Source of the DNA: Novosphingobium sp. PP1Y
Lineage (GTDB): Bacteria > Pseudomonadota > Alphaproteobacteria > Sphingomonadales > Sphingomonadaceae
DNA length: 64,000 nucleotides
Reading direction: 5' to 3'
Assembly: GCF_000253255.1 (NCBI RefSeq)
Contig: NC_015580.1
Location: 3,113,001 to 3,177,000, forward strand
In this document: positions 43,865 through 52,499 of the stretch, in pieces
How positions within the stretch are numbered: position 1 is the stretch's first letter
How the letters are laid out: each line of letters starts with the position of its first letter
Made by a program: the position numbers and the translations under genes
The notes under the pieces: generated by a model
The model's input: only the letters and a program-made list of their open reading frames with translations
Database searches by the model: none
What the model was told of the DNA's origin: nothing

Positions 43865-45300
43865 AGACAGGCCGCTAGCGCAGCCGGTATCCTCTCGGCA
43901 AGCTGTCCGGCAGTGAAAGCCGGCGGACAAAGCCGCGCAGCCTCGCCGTGGAGCCATACGCCCTCGCAGGCCGCCTCGAAGGCGGGCACCCCGCTGGCGA
44001 CCCGGCTGGCGATCGCTCCGGCAAGCACGTCCCCGGTACCAGCGGTCGAAAGCCACGCGGTCGCGCGCGGTGCGCAGGCGAGCCGACCGTCAGGCGCAGC
44101 GATGACGGTATCCGGCCCCTTGGCAACGACGATCATGCCGCTTTCCGCCGCCAGCGCGAGGGCGCGCTCGGGCCGCGAACCGCTGCCATCGAGGTCGAAG
44201 GCACGTTCGAGCGCGACCATCTCGCCTTCATGGGGCGTGGCAATCGTCGCGGCCTGCCGTTCGGCGAGATGACGCGGGGCAAGCAGGATCAGCGCGTCGG
44301 CATCGACGACTGCGGGTACCGCATCGGCGAGCGCGACGGCGAGCCTTTCGCGCGCAAGACCGTCGCGTCCGAGCCCCGGGCCGACCAAAACCGCGCTGTT
44401 GCGATCATCGGCCAGCACATCGGACAATGCGCCTGTATCGACGACGAGATCGGCGGGCGCATTGCGCTTGCTGTCGGCGAACAGCTTGACATAGCCGGCC
44501 CCTGCGCCCTGCGCGGCGATGCTGGCGAGGATCGCCGCGCCCGGCATGGCCCCGCCGACAACGGCAAGAAGCCCGCGCTTGTACTTGTGCGAATCCGCAG
44601 AGGGTGCGGCAACTGCCGGACGCGCCACCGCGAAGGCGGCCCCCGCGACCGGTTCCACGCCTATCGGTACCAGCCGCAATTCGCCCATGCGCGCAGAAGC
44701 GGGCATCAGGAAATGCGCGAATTTCCAGGCCCCCAGCGCTATCGTCAGGTCGTACTTCGGCAAATGCCCGTTGAGCAGCATGCCGTTGTCGGACTGGATG
44801 CCACTGGGCAAGTCGACCGCGATCGACAGGCGGTGCGATGCCGCCAGAGCGTTGACGACGGCCGCGTGCTCCCCGGTCAGGGGACGCGCAAGGCCGCTGC
44901 CGAACAGGCAATCGACGAAGACGTCGCCTTCCACCTGAACATCGCCGCCAAGGTCATCGAGGGCGACGACTTCGCCCCTGAAGAGCGCCCGCGCATTGCG
45001 GGCAGCGTCGGTCTTTGGCTCGGTCGCAGCGATGACCACGGCATGCCCCCCGCGCTCGCGGATTGCCTCGGCGATCACATAGCCGTCGCCGCCGTTGTTG
45101 CCCGGGCCGCAAAGGACCGTGACCTTGTGATGTCCAGCCAGCCGCCAGACCCAATCCGCGGCTCCTCGACCGGCCACCTGCATCAGTTCGTCAACCGATG
45201 TCCCGGCGTCGATAAGGGCCTGCTCGGCATCGCGCATCTGCGCGACAGTCAGGATCTGGTCAATTCGCGTCCGATCGCTGGGCGTCTGTTCGCTGGACAT
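43861..45300 (-). CDS. nnrD: bifunctional NAD(P)H-hydrate epimerase/dehydratase
   Basis: A 479-residue metabolite-repair enzyme that restores damaged NAD(P)H hydrates. The N-terminal YjeF epimerase domain (about residues 15-215) has TVAQMRDAEQALIDAG and VLCGPGNNGGDGYVIAE. The C-terminal ADP-dependent dehydratase domain (about 230-479) has KYKRGLLAVVGGAMPGAAIL, DADALILL, TPHEGEM and the ribokinase-like STAGTGDVLAGAIA. I use ATG 45300 with GGAGAAACTG upstream. The start lies inside the previous lipoprotein gene, overlapping by 41 nt. It overlaps the RNA methyltransferase as GTGA. Confidence 0.93.
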   Translation of the reverse strand: MSSEQTPSDRTRIDQILTVAQMRDAEQALIDAGTSVDELMQVAGRGAADWVWRLAGHHKVTVLCGPGNNGGDGYVIAEAIRERGGHAVVIAATEPKTDAARNARALFRGEVVALDDLGGDVQVEGDVFVDCLFGSGLARPLTGEHAAVVNALAASHRLSIAVDLPSGIQSDNGMLLNGHLPKYDLTIALGAWKFAHFLMPASARMGELRLVPIGVEPVAGAAFAVARPAVAAPSADSHKYKRGLLAVVGGAMPGAAILASIAAQGAGAGYVKLFADSKRNAPADLVVDTGALSDVLADDRNSAVLVGPGLGRDGLARERLAVALADAVPAVVDADALILLAPRHLAERQAATIATPHEGEMVALERAFDLDGSGSRPERALALAAESGMIVVAKGPDTVIAAPDGRLACAPRATAWLSTAGTGDVLAGAIASRVASGVPAFEAACEGVWLHGEAARLCPPAFTAGQLAERIPAALAACL

Positions 45301-45703
45301 CAGTTTCTCCGGTGGCATCGGGCCTGGGCCGCACTTTCGCGGGGAAGACATAACGATCCGTTCCCACGCTCACGTCGAGCGAGCCGTCCCTTAGCGCAGT
45401 CACCGCCTCGTCGGCGCCATCGGCCACGGCTATGCCGCGCCCGTCGGTCAGCACTTCAAAGCGGCGAAAGGCGCCATCGGGATGATGAACGACCAGCATC
45501 AGCTTGCCGTTGACCTCGCCGCGCTCGACGGCGCAGGCCTCGGTCAGCTTTTGCGCGCCGCCCACGGCGCAGGCGATGTGGTCGGCCCCTTCGGCCGTCG
45601 CCGGCGCCTGCGGCTTCCCGCTCGAGCATGCGACCAGCGCGATCAGCGGCAGCAGCGCGAGCACGCCGCGCGAAAGTCCGACAACCGCCGCGCCGCGCGC
45701 CAT
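45260..45703 (-). CDS. putative lipoprotein, unknown
   Basis: A 147-residue protein with a lipoprotein signal: hydrophobic VLALLPLIALVACSSG with the lipobox cysteine near residue 26. The mature part has two cysteines (IACAVGG and EACAVERGEV) that could form a disulfide, and a short beta-rich segment (KLMLVVHHPDGAFRRFEVL). The tail is hydrophilic and repeats DVQRTDAQRSDAN. The gene begins 5 nt after the ilvD stop and overlaps nnrD by 41 nt. I recognise no domain. Confidence 0.72.
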   Translation of the reverse strand: MARGAAVVGLSRGVLALLPLIALVACSSGKPQAPATAEGADHIACAVGGAQKLTEACAVERGEVNGKLMLVVHHPDGAFRRFEVLTDGRGIAVADGADEAVTALRDGSLDVSVGTDRYVFPAKVRPRPDATGETDVQRTDAQRSDAN

Positions 45704-45708
45704 GCAGC

Positions 45709-47565
45709 TCAGTTCCGCTTGAGCTGGCTTACGTCGCGCACCGCGCCGCGTGCGGCACTGGTGGTCATCGCCGCATAGGCCTGCAGCGCAACCGAGACCT
45801 TGCGCTTGCGCGGATGGACCGGCGCCCAGGCATCGGCCCCGCGCGCTTCCATCCTGGCTCGACGCGCAGCCAGTTCCTCGTCCGAAATCTTCAGCGAAAT
45901 GGAGCGGCCGGGGATGTCGATCTCTATCACGTCGCCGTTCTCGACCAGACCGATCGCGCCGCCTTCGGCCGCCTCGGGCGAAACGTGGCCGATGGACAGC
46001 CCCGAAGTGCCGCCAGAGAAGCGCCCGTCCGTGATCAGCGCGCAGGCCGCGCCGAGGCCCTTCGACTTGAGGTAGCTGGTCGGATAGAGCATTTCCTGCA
46101 TGCCCGGTCCGCCGCGCGGTCCTTCGTAGCGGATGACTACGACGTCACCGGCAACGACTTCGCCGCCGAGAATACCGGCAACAGCCGCATCCTGGCTTTC
46201 ATAGACCCGCGCCGGGCCGGTGAACTTGAGAATGCTGTCATCAACGCCCGCCGTCTTCACGATGCAGCCGTCGAGCGCGACATTGCCCGACAGGACAGCG
46301 AGCCCGCCGTCCTGGCTGAAGGCATGTTCCTTCGAACGGATCACGCCGCCTTCACGGTCGATATCCAGTTCCTTCCAGCGGCGCGACTGGCTGAAAGCGG
46401 TTTGCGTGGGCACACCGCCCGGAGCAGCCTTGAAGAATTCCTGCACCGAGGCGTCCTTGGTGCGCACGATGTCCCAGCGCTCCAGCGCATCGCCAAGGGT
46501 GCGGCTGTGAACGGTGGGCAGATCGCGATGGATCAGTCCGGCACGGTCCAGCTCGCCCAGGATCGCCATGATGCCGCCGGCGCGGTGAACGTCTTCCATG
46601 TGGACGTCGGACTTTGCCGGCGCGACCTTGGACAGGCACGGCACCTTGCGCGAAAGGCGGTCGATGTCGGTCATGGTGAAGTCCAAGCCTGCTTCGTATG
46701 CGGCCGCAAGCAGGTGCAGCACGGTGTTGGTCGAACCGCCCATGGCGATGTCGAGGCTCATCGCGTTCTCGAAAGCACCGAAGCTGGCGATCTTGCGCGG
46801 AAGGACGTTCTCGTCCTCCTGCTCATAGTAGCGGTGGCACAGGTCGACGACAAGGCGGCCTGCTTCACGGAACAGCTTCTCGCGGTCGGCATGGGTGGCC
46901 AGCACAGAGCCGTTGCCCGGCAGCGAAAGGCCCAGCGCTTCCGTGAGGCAGTTCATCGAGTTGGCGGTGAACATGCCCGAGCACGAACCGCAGGTCGGAC
47001 AGGCCGAGCGCTCGATCGCGGTGACTTCCTCGTCGGTGTAGCTCTCGTCCGCAGCGGCGACCATGGCATCGACGAGGTCGAGCGCGTGTTCCTTGCCCTT
47101 GAGCACGACCTTACCCGCTTCCATCGGCCCGCCCGAAACGAAGACCGCCGGAATGTTCAGGCGCAGCGCGGCCATGAGCATGCCCGGGGTGATCTTGTCG
47201 CAGTTGGAGATGCACACCAGCGCATCGGCGCAGTGGGCATTGGCCATGTACTCGACGCTGTCGGCGATCAGGTCGCGGCTGGGCAGCGAGTAGAGCATGC
47301 CGTCGTGGCCCATGGCGATGCCGTCGTCGACCGCGATGGTGTTGAATTCCTTGGCGACGCCGCCCGCGGCCTCGATCTCACCGGCGACGAGCTGGCCAAG
47401 GTCCTTGAGGTGGACGTGACCGGGCACGAACTGGGTGAATGAATTGACCACGGCGATGATCGGCTTGCCGAAATCGCCGTCCTTCATGCCGGTCGCGCGC
47501 CACAGGCCACGGGCACCTGCCATGTTGCGGCCGTGGGTGGAAGTGCGGGAACGATAGGCAGGCAT
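45709..47565 (-). CDS. ilvD: dihydroxy-acid dehydratase
   Basis: A 618-residue iron-sulfur enzyme that dehydrates 2,3-dihydroxy acids to the 2-keto acids of valine, isoleucine and leucine synthesis. The cluster cysteines appear in CISNCDKITPGM and CPTCGSCSGMF, and the DGRFSGGTSGLSIGHVSPE block is present near residue 520. Length matches E. coli IlvD (616). I start at MPAYRSRTSTHGRNMAGARG (47565), the usual N-terminus. A leader with two mutually exclusive hairpins lies just upstream. It heads the minus-strand run ilvD, lipoprotein, nnrD, RNA methyltransferase. Confidence 0.96.
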   Translation of the reverse strand: MPAYRSRTSTHGRNMAGARGLWRATGMKDGDFGKPIIAVVNSFTQFVPGHVHLKDLGQLVAGEIEAAGGVAKEFNTIAVDDGIAMGHDGMLYSLPSRDLIADSVEYMANAHCADALVCISNCDKITPGMLMAALRLNIPAVFVSGGPMEAGKVVLKGKEHALDLVDAMVAAADESYTDEEVTAIERSACPTCGSCSGMFTANSMNCLTEALGLSLPGNGSVLATHADREKLFREAGRLVVDLCHRYYEQEDENVLPRKIASFGAFENAMSLDIAMGGSTNTVLHLLAAAYEAGLDFTMTDIDRLSRKVPCLSKVAPAKSDVHMEDVHRAGGIMAILGELDRAGLIHRDLPTVHSRTLGDALERWDIVRTKDASVQEFFKAAPGGVPTQTAFSQSRRWKELDIDREGGVIRSKEHAFSQDGGLAVLSGNVALDGCIVKTAGVDDSILKFTGPARVYESQDAAVAGILGGEVVAGDVVVIRYEGPRGGPGMQEMLYPTSYLKSKGLGAACALITDGRFSGGTSGLSIGHVSPEAAEGGAIGLVENGDVIEIDIPGRSISLKISDEELAARRARMEARGADAWAPVHPRKRKVSVALQAYAAMTTSAARGAVRDVSQLKRN

Positions 47566-47588
47566 CAGCGAAACTCCGGTCGAAAACA

Positions 47589-47621
47589 GCGCCCCACAGG
47601 CGCACAAGTGCTTGGTGCGCC
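47589..47621 (-). promoter_or_regulatory. attenuator-like pair of alternative hairpins before ilvD
   Basis: On the minus strand GGCGCAC and GTGCGCC (47599-47605 with 47615-47621) form a 7-bp hairpin. The 3' arm also contains GCGCC, which can instead pair with GGCGC (47589-47593) in a second hairpin that is followed by TGTTTT. The two are mutually exclusive, like an antiterminator and a terminator. No leucine-, valine- or isoleucine-rich leader peptide is visible, so the resemblance may be fortuitous. Confidence 0.3.
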
Positions 47622-47776
47622 CCTACGCCATATGGGACCTCATCCGAAGCGAAAAAATACCATGAAGGGCGCCTGCGCCGCACCTTTTCTTGCGCAAGCG
47701 GCACTTGCGGGGATTGCACACAGGCTATTCACAAGCCGGTTTTGGCCGCCGGCCGCCTTGCTGCTATCATGGTGCC

Positions 47777-48208
47777 ATGGACATGCCTGAACCCCTTACC
47801 CTCGCACCCGAGGAGCAAGAGTGGCTCGATCTGGCCAGGGGATGGATCAAGGGCCACTTCGCCAACAACCCCGACGAGGCCTACGACACGATCGAGGGCA
47901 AGCTGGCCGTGATCCGCGCCAACCTGGCGCAAGGATGGGTCGGCCCCGAAGACACCTGGAAACTGCAGTCGCTGGGGATCGCCATGGGCGATGCCCTGGC
48001 GCAGGACCTTATGCTCGATTGGGTGACGGTGGACGACGAGTACGGCCGCCAGCCCGCGCTCAACTGGCCGGGCACGAGCATCCTGTGCTTCCCGGTGACG
48101 ATGATCTCGCAGCGCGTCGAGGAAGGCGAGCGGATCGACATCGACATGATGTACGAACAGACGCGCGAGCAATTGAACGAGATCGCCTTCGGCGGCGATG
48201 CGGAATAG
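47777..48208 (+). CDS. DUF3806-like protein
   Basis: A 143-residue soluble acidic protein. Its middle (LQSLGIAMGDALAQDLMLDW then VTVDDEYGRQPAL) resembles the DUF3806 family (PF12713), which has no known function. No signal or membrane segment is visible. I use ATG 47777; another ATG lies two codons further. It is divergent from ilvD. Confidence 0.7.
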   Translation: MDMPEPLTLAPEEQEWLDLARGWIKGHFANNPDEAYDTIEGKLAVIRANLAQGWVGPEDTWKLQSLGIAMGDALAQDLMLDWVTVDDEYGRQPALNWPGTSILCFPVTMISQRVEEGERIDIDMMYEQTREQLNEIAFGGDAE

Positions 48209-48284
48209 CTCAGACGGAGGGCATTGCCACCTTGCAGGCTGCTCTAGGTCCTGTCCTGTCGCAGCCGACGCGACAATTTGAGCG

Positions 48285-49007
48285 CTACTCCAGGCCGATC
48301 GCCACTTCATTGCAGATGCGCGTCAGGCGCTCGGCCCATTCCTCCTGTCCGGCATCGCCGGCGATCAGGTCCTGCCGCACTTCAAGGTAGAGGTATGGCC
48401 GTCCCTCGCTTTCGACGTGGCGGCAGATCGTCGAATTGTAGATCTTGCCCGAATAGGGAAGCTGGTCCCCGACGATCAGGCCATCGGCCTCGAGCAAGGG
48501 CTCGGCAAGGCGCGCGCCGCGGTCGTCCTCATCGTAAAGCAGGCCGCAGTGCCAGGGGCGCTCCTCGTCGGGCCGGGTTTCCAGCGCCGGGGTGAAGCTG
48601 TGCAGGATCAGGGTCAGTGCCTGCGGCGTGCCGTGCAGGATCTCTCCCAGCGCTTCGTGGAACGGGCGATGGAAACGCGCCAGACGCGCTTCGCGGTCGA
48701 TGTCGAGATTGCCGGAAATGACGCGGCCGTCGCTCCTTTCGGGGATCGCGGCCGGGTCGGTCTCGTCGCGGTTGGTATCGCATACGAGGCGGCTAACATT
48801 GCCGAGGAAGGCCGCCGTGCCGGTATTACGCGCCATCTTCTCCGCGATTCCGGCCACGCCGATGTCGATGGCGATGTGTTCGTCCATCAGCGCGGCATCG
48901 ATGCCAAGCGCGATGTCGTCCGGAACGCGATTCGAGGCATGATCGGCAACGACAAGGATGCCGCCGAAACGCGGGGTTCCGACGATGCGATAGGCTTCGT
49001 GAATCAA
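48285..49007 (-). CDS. N-formylglutamate amidohydrolase family protein
   Basis: A 240-residue zinc-dependent amidohydrolase-like protein of the N-formylglutamate amidohydrolase family (PF05013). The start blocks ILVVADHASNRVPDD and DEHIAIDIGVAGIAEKMA, the VCDTNRDETDP segment and FHEALGEIL are family features. It may release formate from formylglutamate or related acyl amino acids. I use TTG 49007, overlapping the ispE stop as TTGA and preceded by GGAG. No hut genes are nearby, so histidine catabolism is not supported. Confidence 0.84.
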   Translation of the reverse strand: MIHEAYRIVGTPRFGGILVVADHASNRVPDDIALGIDAALMDEHIAIDIGVAGIAEKMARNTGTAAFLGNVSRLVCDTNRDETDPAAIPERSDGRVISGNLDIDREARLARFHRPFHEALGEILHGTPQALTLILHSFTPALETRPDEERPWHCGLLYDEDDRGARLAEPLLEADGLIVGDQLPYSGKIYNSTICRHVESEGRPYLYLEVRQDLIAGDAGQEEWAERLTRICNEVAIGLE

Positions 49008-49819
49008 CGCAGGGCTCCGGTCATCTTCCAGTATTCGGGATGGTCGCGCGCAATCGCCTCGGCGGCGGCCAGCATGGCCTCGCGGCTTTCGTAAAGGGCA
49101 AAACAGGTAGCGCCCGAGCCCGACATGCGGGCGAGAAACGGATCGGTGCGCCCGAGGGCCGCAAGCACATCGGCCACCTGCGGGCAGATGGAGATGGCCG
49201 GGACCTCCAGGTCGTTGCGCCCGGCTAGGGCGATCTCGCGCAGCGATCCTGTCGGCATTGCCCCGCGATCCTCGCCGTCCCACGCCTTGAACACCGGCCC
49301 GGTCGGCACCGGCACGCGCGGATTGACAAGCAGGACCGGGCATCCGGCAAGGTCGTTCTCGGCCACTTCCTCAAGGTCGGTGCCTGTCCCGGTGCCGATG
49401 CACGGGCGCGAGAGGACGCAGGCCGGCACGTCTGCCCCCAGCTCCGCCGCCTTCGCGTGCCAGTCATCGGGCAGGCCGTGGACGCGCTCGACCATGCGGA
49501 ATACCGCGCCCGCGTCGGCCGAACCGCCGCCCAGCCCCGCCGCGACCGGCAGTCGCTTGTCGAGGTCGACCGACCAGCCCTTGCCGTGTGGCAGGGCGGT
49601 GAGCGCCCTGGCGACGATGTTGTCGAAGGGATCGTCGATCTTCCCGGCGAATGCACCGTGCGTCGTCAGGTGATCGCGGTCCGCGACGGAAGCTGTCAGC
49701 CGGTCGCCATCATCGACGAAGGCGAACAGCGTCTCCAGCTCGTGATAGCCGTCCTCGCGTCGCCTGCGCACGTGCAGGGCGAGATTGATCTTCGCATAAG
49801 CGGTTTCGGAAAGAGTCAT
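49004..49819 (-). CDS. ispE: 4-diphosphocytidyl-2-C-methyl-D-erythritol kinase
   Basis: A 271-residue GHMP kinase of the MEP isoprenoid pathway. The N-terminus TAYAKINLALHVRRRREDGY is diagnostic, the ATP motif PVAAGLGGGSADAGAVFR is near residue 90, and the late MSGSGATCFALY completes the GHMP set. I use ATG 49819, preceded by AGGGAGGGC. It overlaps the amidohydrolase gene by TTGA. Isoprenoid supply for carotenoids and quinones would be its role. Confidence 0.95.
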   Translation of the reverse strand: MTLSETAYAKINLALHVRRRREDGYHELETLFAFVDDGDRLTASVADRDHLTTHGAFAGKIDDPFDNIVARALTALPHGKGWSVDLDKRLPVAAGLGGGSADAGAVFRMVERVHGLPDDWHAKAAELGADVPACVLSRPCIGTGTGTDLEEVAENDLAGCPVLLVNPRVPVPTGPVFKAWDGEDRGAMPTGSLREIALAGRNDLEVPAISICPQVADVLAALGRTDPFLARMSGSGATCFALYESREAMLAAAEAIARDHPEYWKMTGALR

Positions 49820-49894
49820 CGCGCCCTCCCTGAAACGAGTGAAGCGCCGGAGCAACCCCCGACGCTTCACAGTCATTTCGCCATGATCCGAAAA

Positions 49895-51544
49895 TCACAT
49901 GTTCGGGTAGTTCGGTCCGCCGCCGCCTTCGGGCGTGACCCATTCGATGTTCTGGGTCGGGTCCTTGATGTCGCAGGTCTTGCAATGAACGCAGTTCTGC
50001 GCGTTGATCTGCAGACGCGGCCCCGCACCATCCGGGTCGACGAACTCATAGACGCCTGCCGGGCAGTAGCGCGCTTCCGGCCCGGCATAGACCGGCAGGT
50101 TGATCGCGGTGGGTACCGTCGGATCCTTGAGCCGCAGGTGACAGGGCTGCTCTTCCTCGTGGTTGGTGAACGAGTAGGCGACACTGGTCAGGCGGTCGAA
50201 GCTGATGACGCCGTCGGGCTTGGGATATTCGATCGGCTTGTACAGATCGGCCCGCTGCAGCGTCGAGGCATCGGTGTGGTGCTTCATCGGCTTGGCAAGA
50301 CCGAAGCCGAACAGGGTGCGCAGCCACATGTCCGCACCGGCAAGGATCGTGCCCAGTTCGCCGCCCCACTTGGCGACCAGCGGCTCGGCGTTCTGCACGA
50401 GCTTGAGCTCCTTGGCGATCCAGCTTTCGCGAACGGCACTGTCGTATTCCATGAGCGAGTCCTGCTCACGGCCCGCCTTGATCGCGGCGGCAATCGCCTC
50501 GGCAGCGAGCATGCCCGACTTCATCGCGGTGTGCGTGCCCTTGATGCGCGGCACGTTGACGAACCCTGCCGAGCAACCGGCCAGAACGCCGCCCGGGAAG
50601 GCAAGCTGCGGCACCGACTGCCAGCCACCCTCGTTGATTGCGCGCGCGCCATAGGCCACGCGCTTGCCGCCCTCGAGGATCTTGCGGATTTCCGGGTGCT
50701 GCTTCCAGCGCTGGAATTCCTCGAAGGGGTAGACGTAGGGATTCTTGTAGTCGAGCGCAGTCACGAAGCCGAGCGAGACCTGGTTGTTGGCCTGGTGGTA
50801 CAGGAAGCCGCCGCCCCAGGAATCGCTCTCGCTGAGCGGCCAGCCCTGGGTGTGGATGACCCGGCCCGGCGCATGTTTGTCGGGATCGATGTCCCAGAGT
50901 TCCTTGATGCCAAGACCATAGATCTGCGGCTCGCAGTTCGCCTCGAGGTCGAACTTGGCCTTGAGACGCTTGGTCAGGTGGCCGCGCGCGCCTTCGCAGA
51001 AGACGGTGTACTTGCCGAGCAGGTTCATGCCCGGCTGGAAGTCGCCCTTGGGATTGCCCTCGCGGTCAACGCCCATGTCGCCGGTCTGGACGCCGATCAC
51101 CGCGCCGTTGTCGTCATAGAGGATCTCGGCAGCCGGGAAGCCGGGGAAGATCTCGACTTCGAGTTCCTCGGCCTTTTCGGCAAGCCAGCGGCACAAGTTG
51201 CCGAGCGAGCCCGTGAAGTTGCCTTCGTTCGACATGAAGGGCGGCATCACGATCTCGGGCATCGAGACCTTGCCCTTCTTCGTCAGGTGCCAGTGCAGGT
51301 TGTCGGTCACCGGTGTTTCGGCCAGCGGACAGCCGTCGTCGGCCCACCCCGGAAGCAGCTCGTCGAGCGCCTTGGGGTCGATCGTCGCGCCGGACAGGAT
51401 ATGGGCGCCGATCTCGGAGCCTTTTTCCAGAACGCAGACCTGCAGCTCGGGATCAACCTGCTTGAGCCGGATCGCCGTCGACAGGCCGGCCGGACCGCCG
51501 CCGACAACAACGACGTCGTATGGCATCTCTTCGCGTTCAATCAT
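49895..51544 (-). CDS. electron transfer flavoprotein-ubiquinone oxidoreductase
   Basis: A 549-residue inner-membrane-associated flavoprotein that passes electrons from acyl-CoA dehydrogenases, through ETF, to ubiquinone. The FAD site is DVVVVGGGPAGLSTAIRL near the start. The C-terminal [4Fe-4S] region has YCPAGVYEF then NCVHCKTCDIKDP. The KGTHTAMKSGMLAAEA block is typical. I use ATG 51544; a TTG four codons upstream is possible. A palindromic operator candidate lies 39-54 nt upstream. This links acyl-CoA oxidation to respiration and complements the propionyl-CoA genes. Confidence 0.95.
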   Translation of the reverse strand: MIEREEMPYDVVVVGGGPAGLSTAIRLKQVDPELQVCVLEKGSEIGAHILSGATIDPKALDELLPGWADDGCPLAETPVTDNLHWHLTKKGKVSMPEIVMPPFMSNEGNFTGSLGNLCRWLAEKAEELEVEIFPGFPAAEILYDDNGAVIGVQTGDMGVDREGNPKGDFQPGMNLLGKYTVFCEGARGHLTKRLKAKFDLEANCEPQIYGLGIKELWDIDPDKHAPGRVIHTQGWPLSESDSWGGGFLYHQANNQVSLGFVTALDYKNPYVYPFEEFQRWKQHPEIRKILEGGKRVAYGARAINEGGWQSVPQLAFPGGVLAGCSAGFVNVPRIKGTHTAMKSGMLAAEAIAAAIKAGREQDSLMEYDSAVRESWIAKELKLVQNAEPLVAKWGGELGTILAGADMWLRTLFGFGLAKPMKHHTDASTLQRADLYKPIEYPKPDGVISFDRLTSVAYSFTNHEEEQPCHLRLKDPTVPTAINLPVYAGPEARYCPAGVYEFVDPDGAGPRLQINAQNCVHCKTCDIKDPTQNIEWVTPEGGGGPNYPNM

Positions 51545-51582
51545 GGGGGCCCCCAACTCCGATCCTGTTATCCGGTATCAAC

Positions 51583-51598
51583 TTAGTCGTACGATTAA
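51583..51598. promoter_or_regulatory. candidate operator between ETF-QO and the UDG-like gene
   Basis: TTAGTCGTACGATTAA is palindromic at 14 of 16 positions and centred on TCGTACGA. It lies 39-54 nt upstream of the ETF-QO start and 50-65 nt upstream of the divergent gene. It matches the pccB-upstream palindrome in 12 of 16 positions. The pattern is typical of TetR-family sites. Confidence 0.55.
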
Positions 51599-51647
51599 TT
51601 TCTCTTGTGCCTTGATTGCTCGTCGCCGACAGGTCAAGACCCCGGCG

Positions 51648-52403
51648 ATGGTTCAAGCCACGAATACGCAATTTCTGGACGATATCGCAGGTGCACTGGA
51701 CTGGTGGCGCGATGCGGGGGTGGACTATGCCTTCCTCGACGAGCCGCGCCAGTGGCTGACCCCGCCTGAGGACGAAGACGCCGATTCCACCGGACCGCGG
51801 CGTCCCCGGCGCACACCGGTCGAACAGGTGGAAGCAACGCCGCCGCCCAGCCGCTTCGATCCTGCAGCGCTGCCCGGCGACCTCGCCGCCTTCGGCCAGT
51901 GGTGGCTTAGCGAACCGCTGCTCGACGATGGCTCCACCGAGGGCAGGATGCTGCCACAGGGCCAGGCGGGCGCGAAACTGATGGTCGTTGTCGACATGCC
52001 GGAACCCGAAGACAGCCAGGCGCTGCTCGGCGGACCGCAAGGCAGACTGCTCGATGCCATGTTGGCCGCCTTCGGCACGCGCCGCGAGGACATCTACCTT
52101 GCAAGCGCCCTGCCCCGCGCGACACCGGCGCCCGACTGGGCAGCGATGAACGAGCGCGGGCTCGGCCAGGTGCTTGTCCATCATGTCAATCTGGTGGCGC
52201 CGGAACGGCTTATCCTACTGGGAACAAACGTCCTGCCGCTCATTGGGCACGAATTGCCGCAACGCTCTGCCGTTTTACACACATTCCATCATGAAGGAGG
52301 AACGATACCTCTGCTTGCTTCGAGGGGGCTACCTGCATTGCTGGCGCAGCCGCGATGGAAAGCCGTTCTCTGGCAGGCTTGGCTCAAGTGGACGACCGGC
52401 TGA
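51648..52403 (+). CDS. divergent uracil-DNA-glycosylase-fold protein
   Basis: A 251-residue protein that resembles family 4-type uracil-DNA glycosylases in layout, with LMVVVDMPEPEDSQALLGGPQGRLLDAMLAAFG in the position of the usual GExPGxxED region, IYLASALPRATP in the strand before the second motif and RLILLGTNVLPLIG later. The catalytic glycine-glutamate and the C-terminal HPS-type motif are not obvious (FHHEGGTIPLLASRGLPALL stands there). The N-terminal 90 residues hold a proline-rich linker. It is divergent from ETF-QO and 96 nt upstream of the transglycosylase gene. It may be inactive or have a changed role. Confidence 0.6.
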   Translation: MVQATNTQFLDDIAGALDWWRDAGVDYAFLDEPRQWLTPPEDEDADSTGPRRPRRTPVEQVEATPPPSRFDPAALPGDLAAFGQWWLSEPLLDDGSTEGRMLPQGQAGAKLMVVVDMPEPEDSQALLGGPQGRLLDAMLAAFGTRREDIYLASALPRATPAPDWAAMNERGLGQVLVHHVNLVAPERLILLGTNVLPLIGHELPQRSAVLHTFHHEGGTIPLLASRGLPALLAQPRWKAVLWQAWLKWTTG

Positions 52404-52499
52404 ACCGGCCCGGCGCAGATACCGCAGAGCCAGGTTGCGCCTGACCGGCCGGGGCCGCACCGGGCAGGCGGAGTGATCGAACGATCGGGGAAGCGAATT

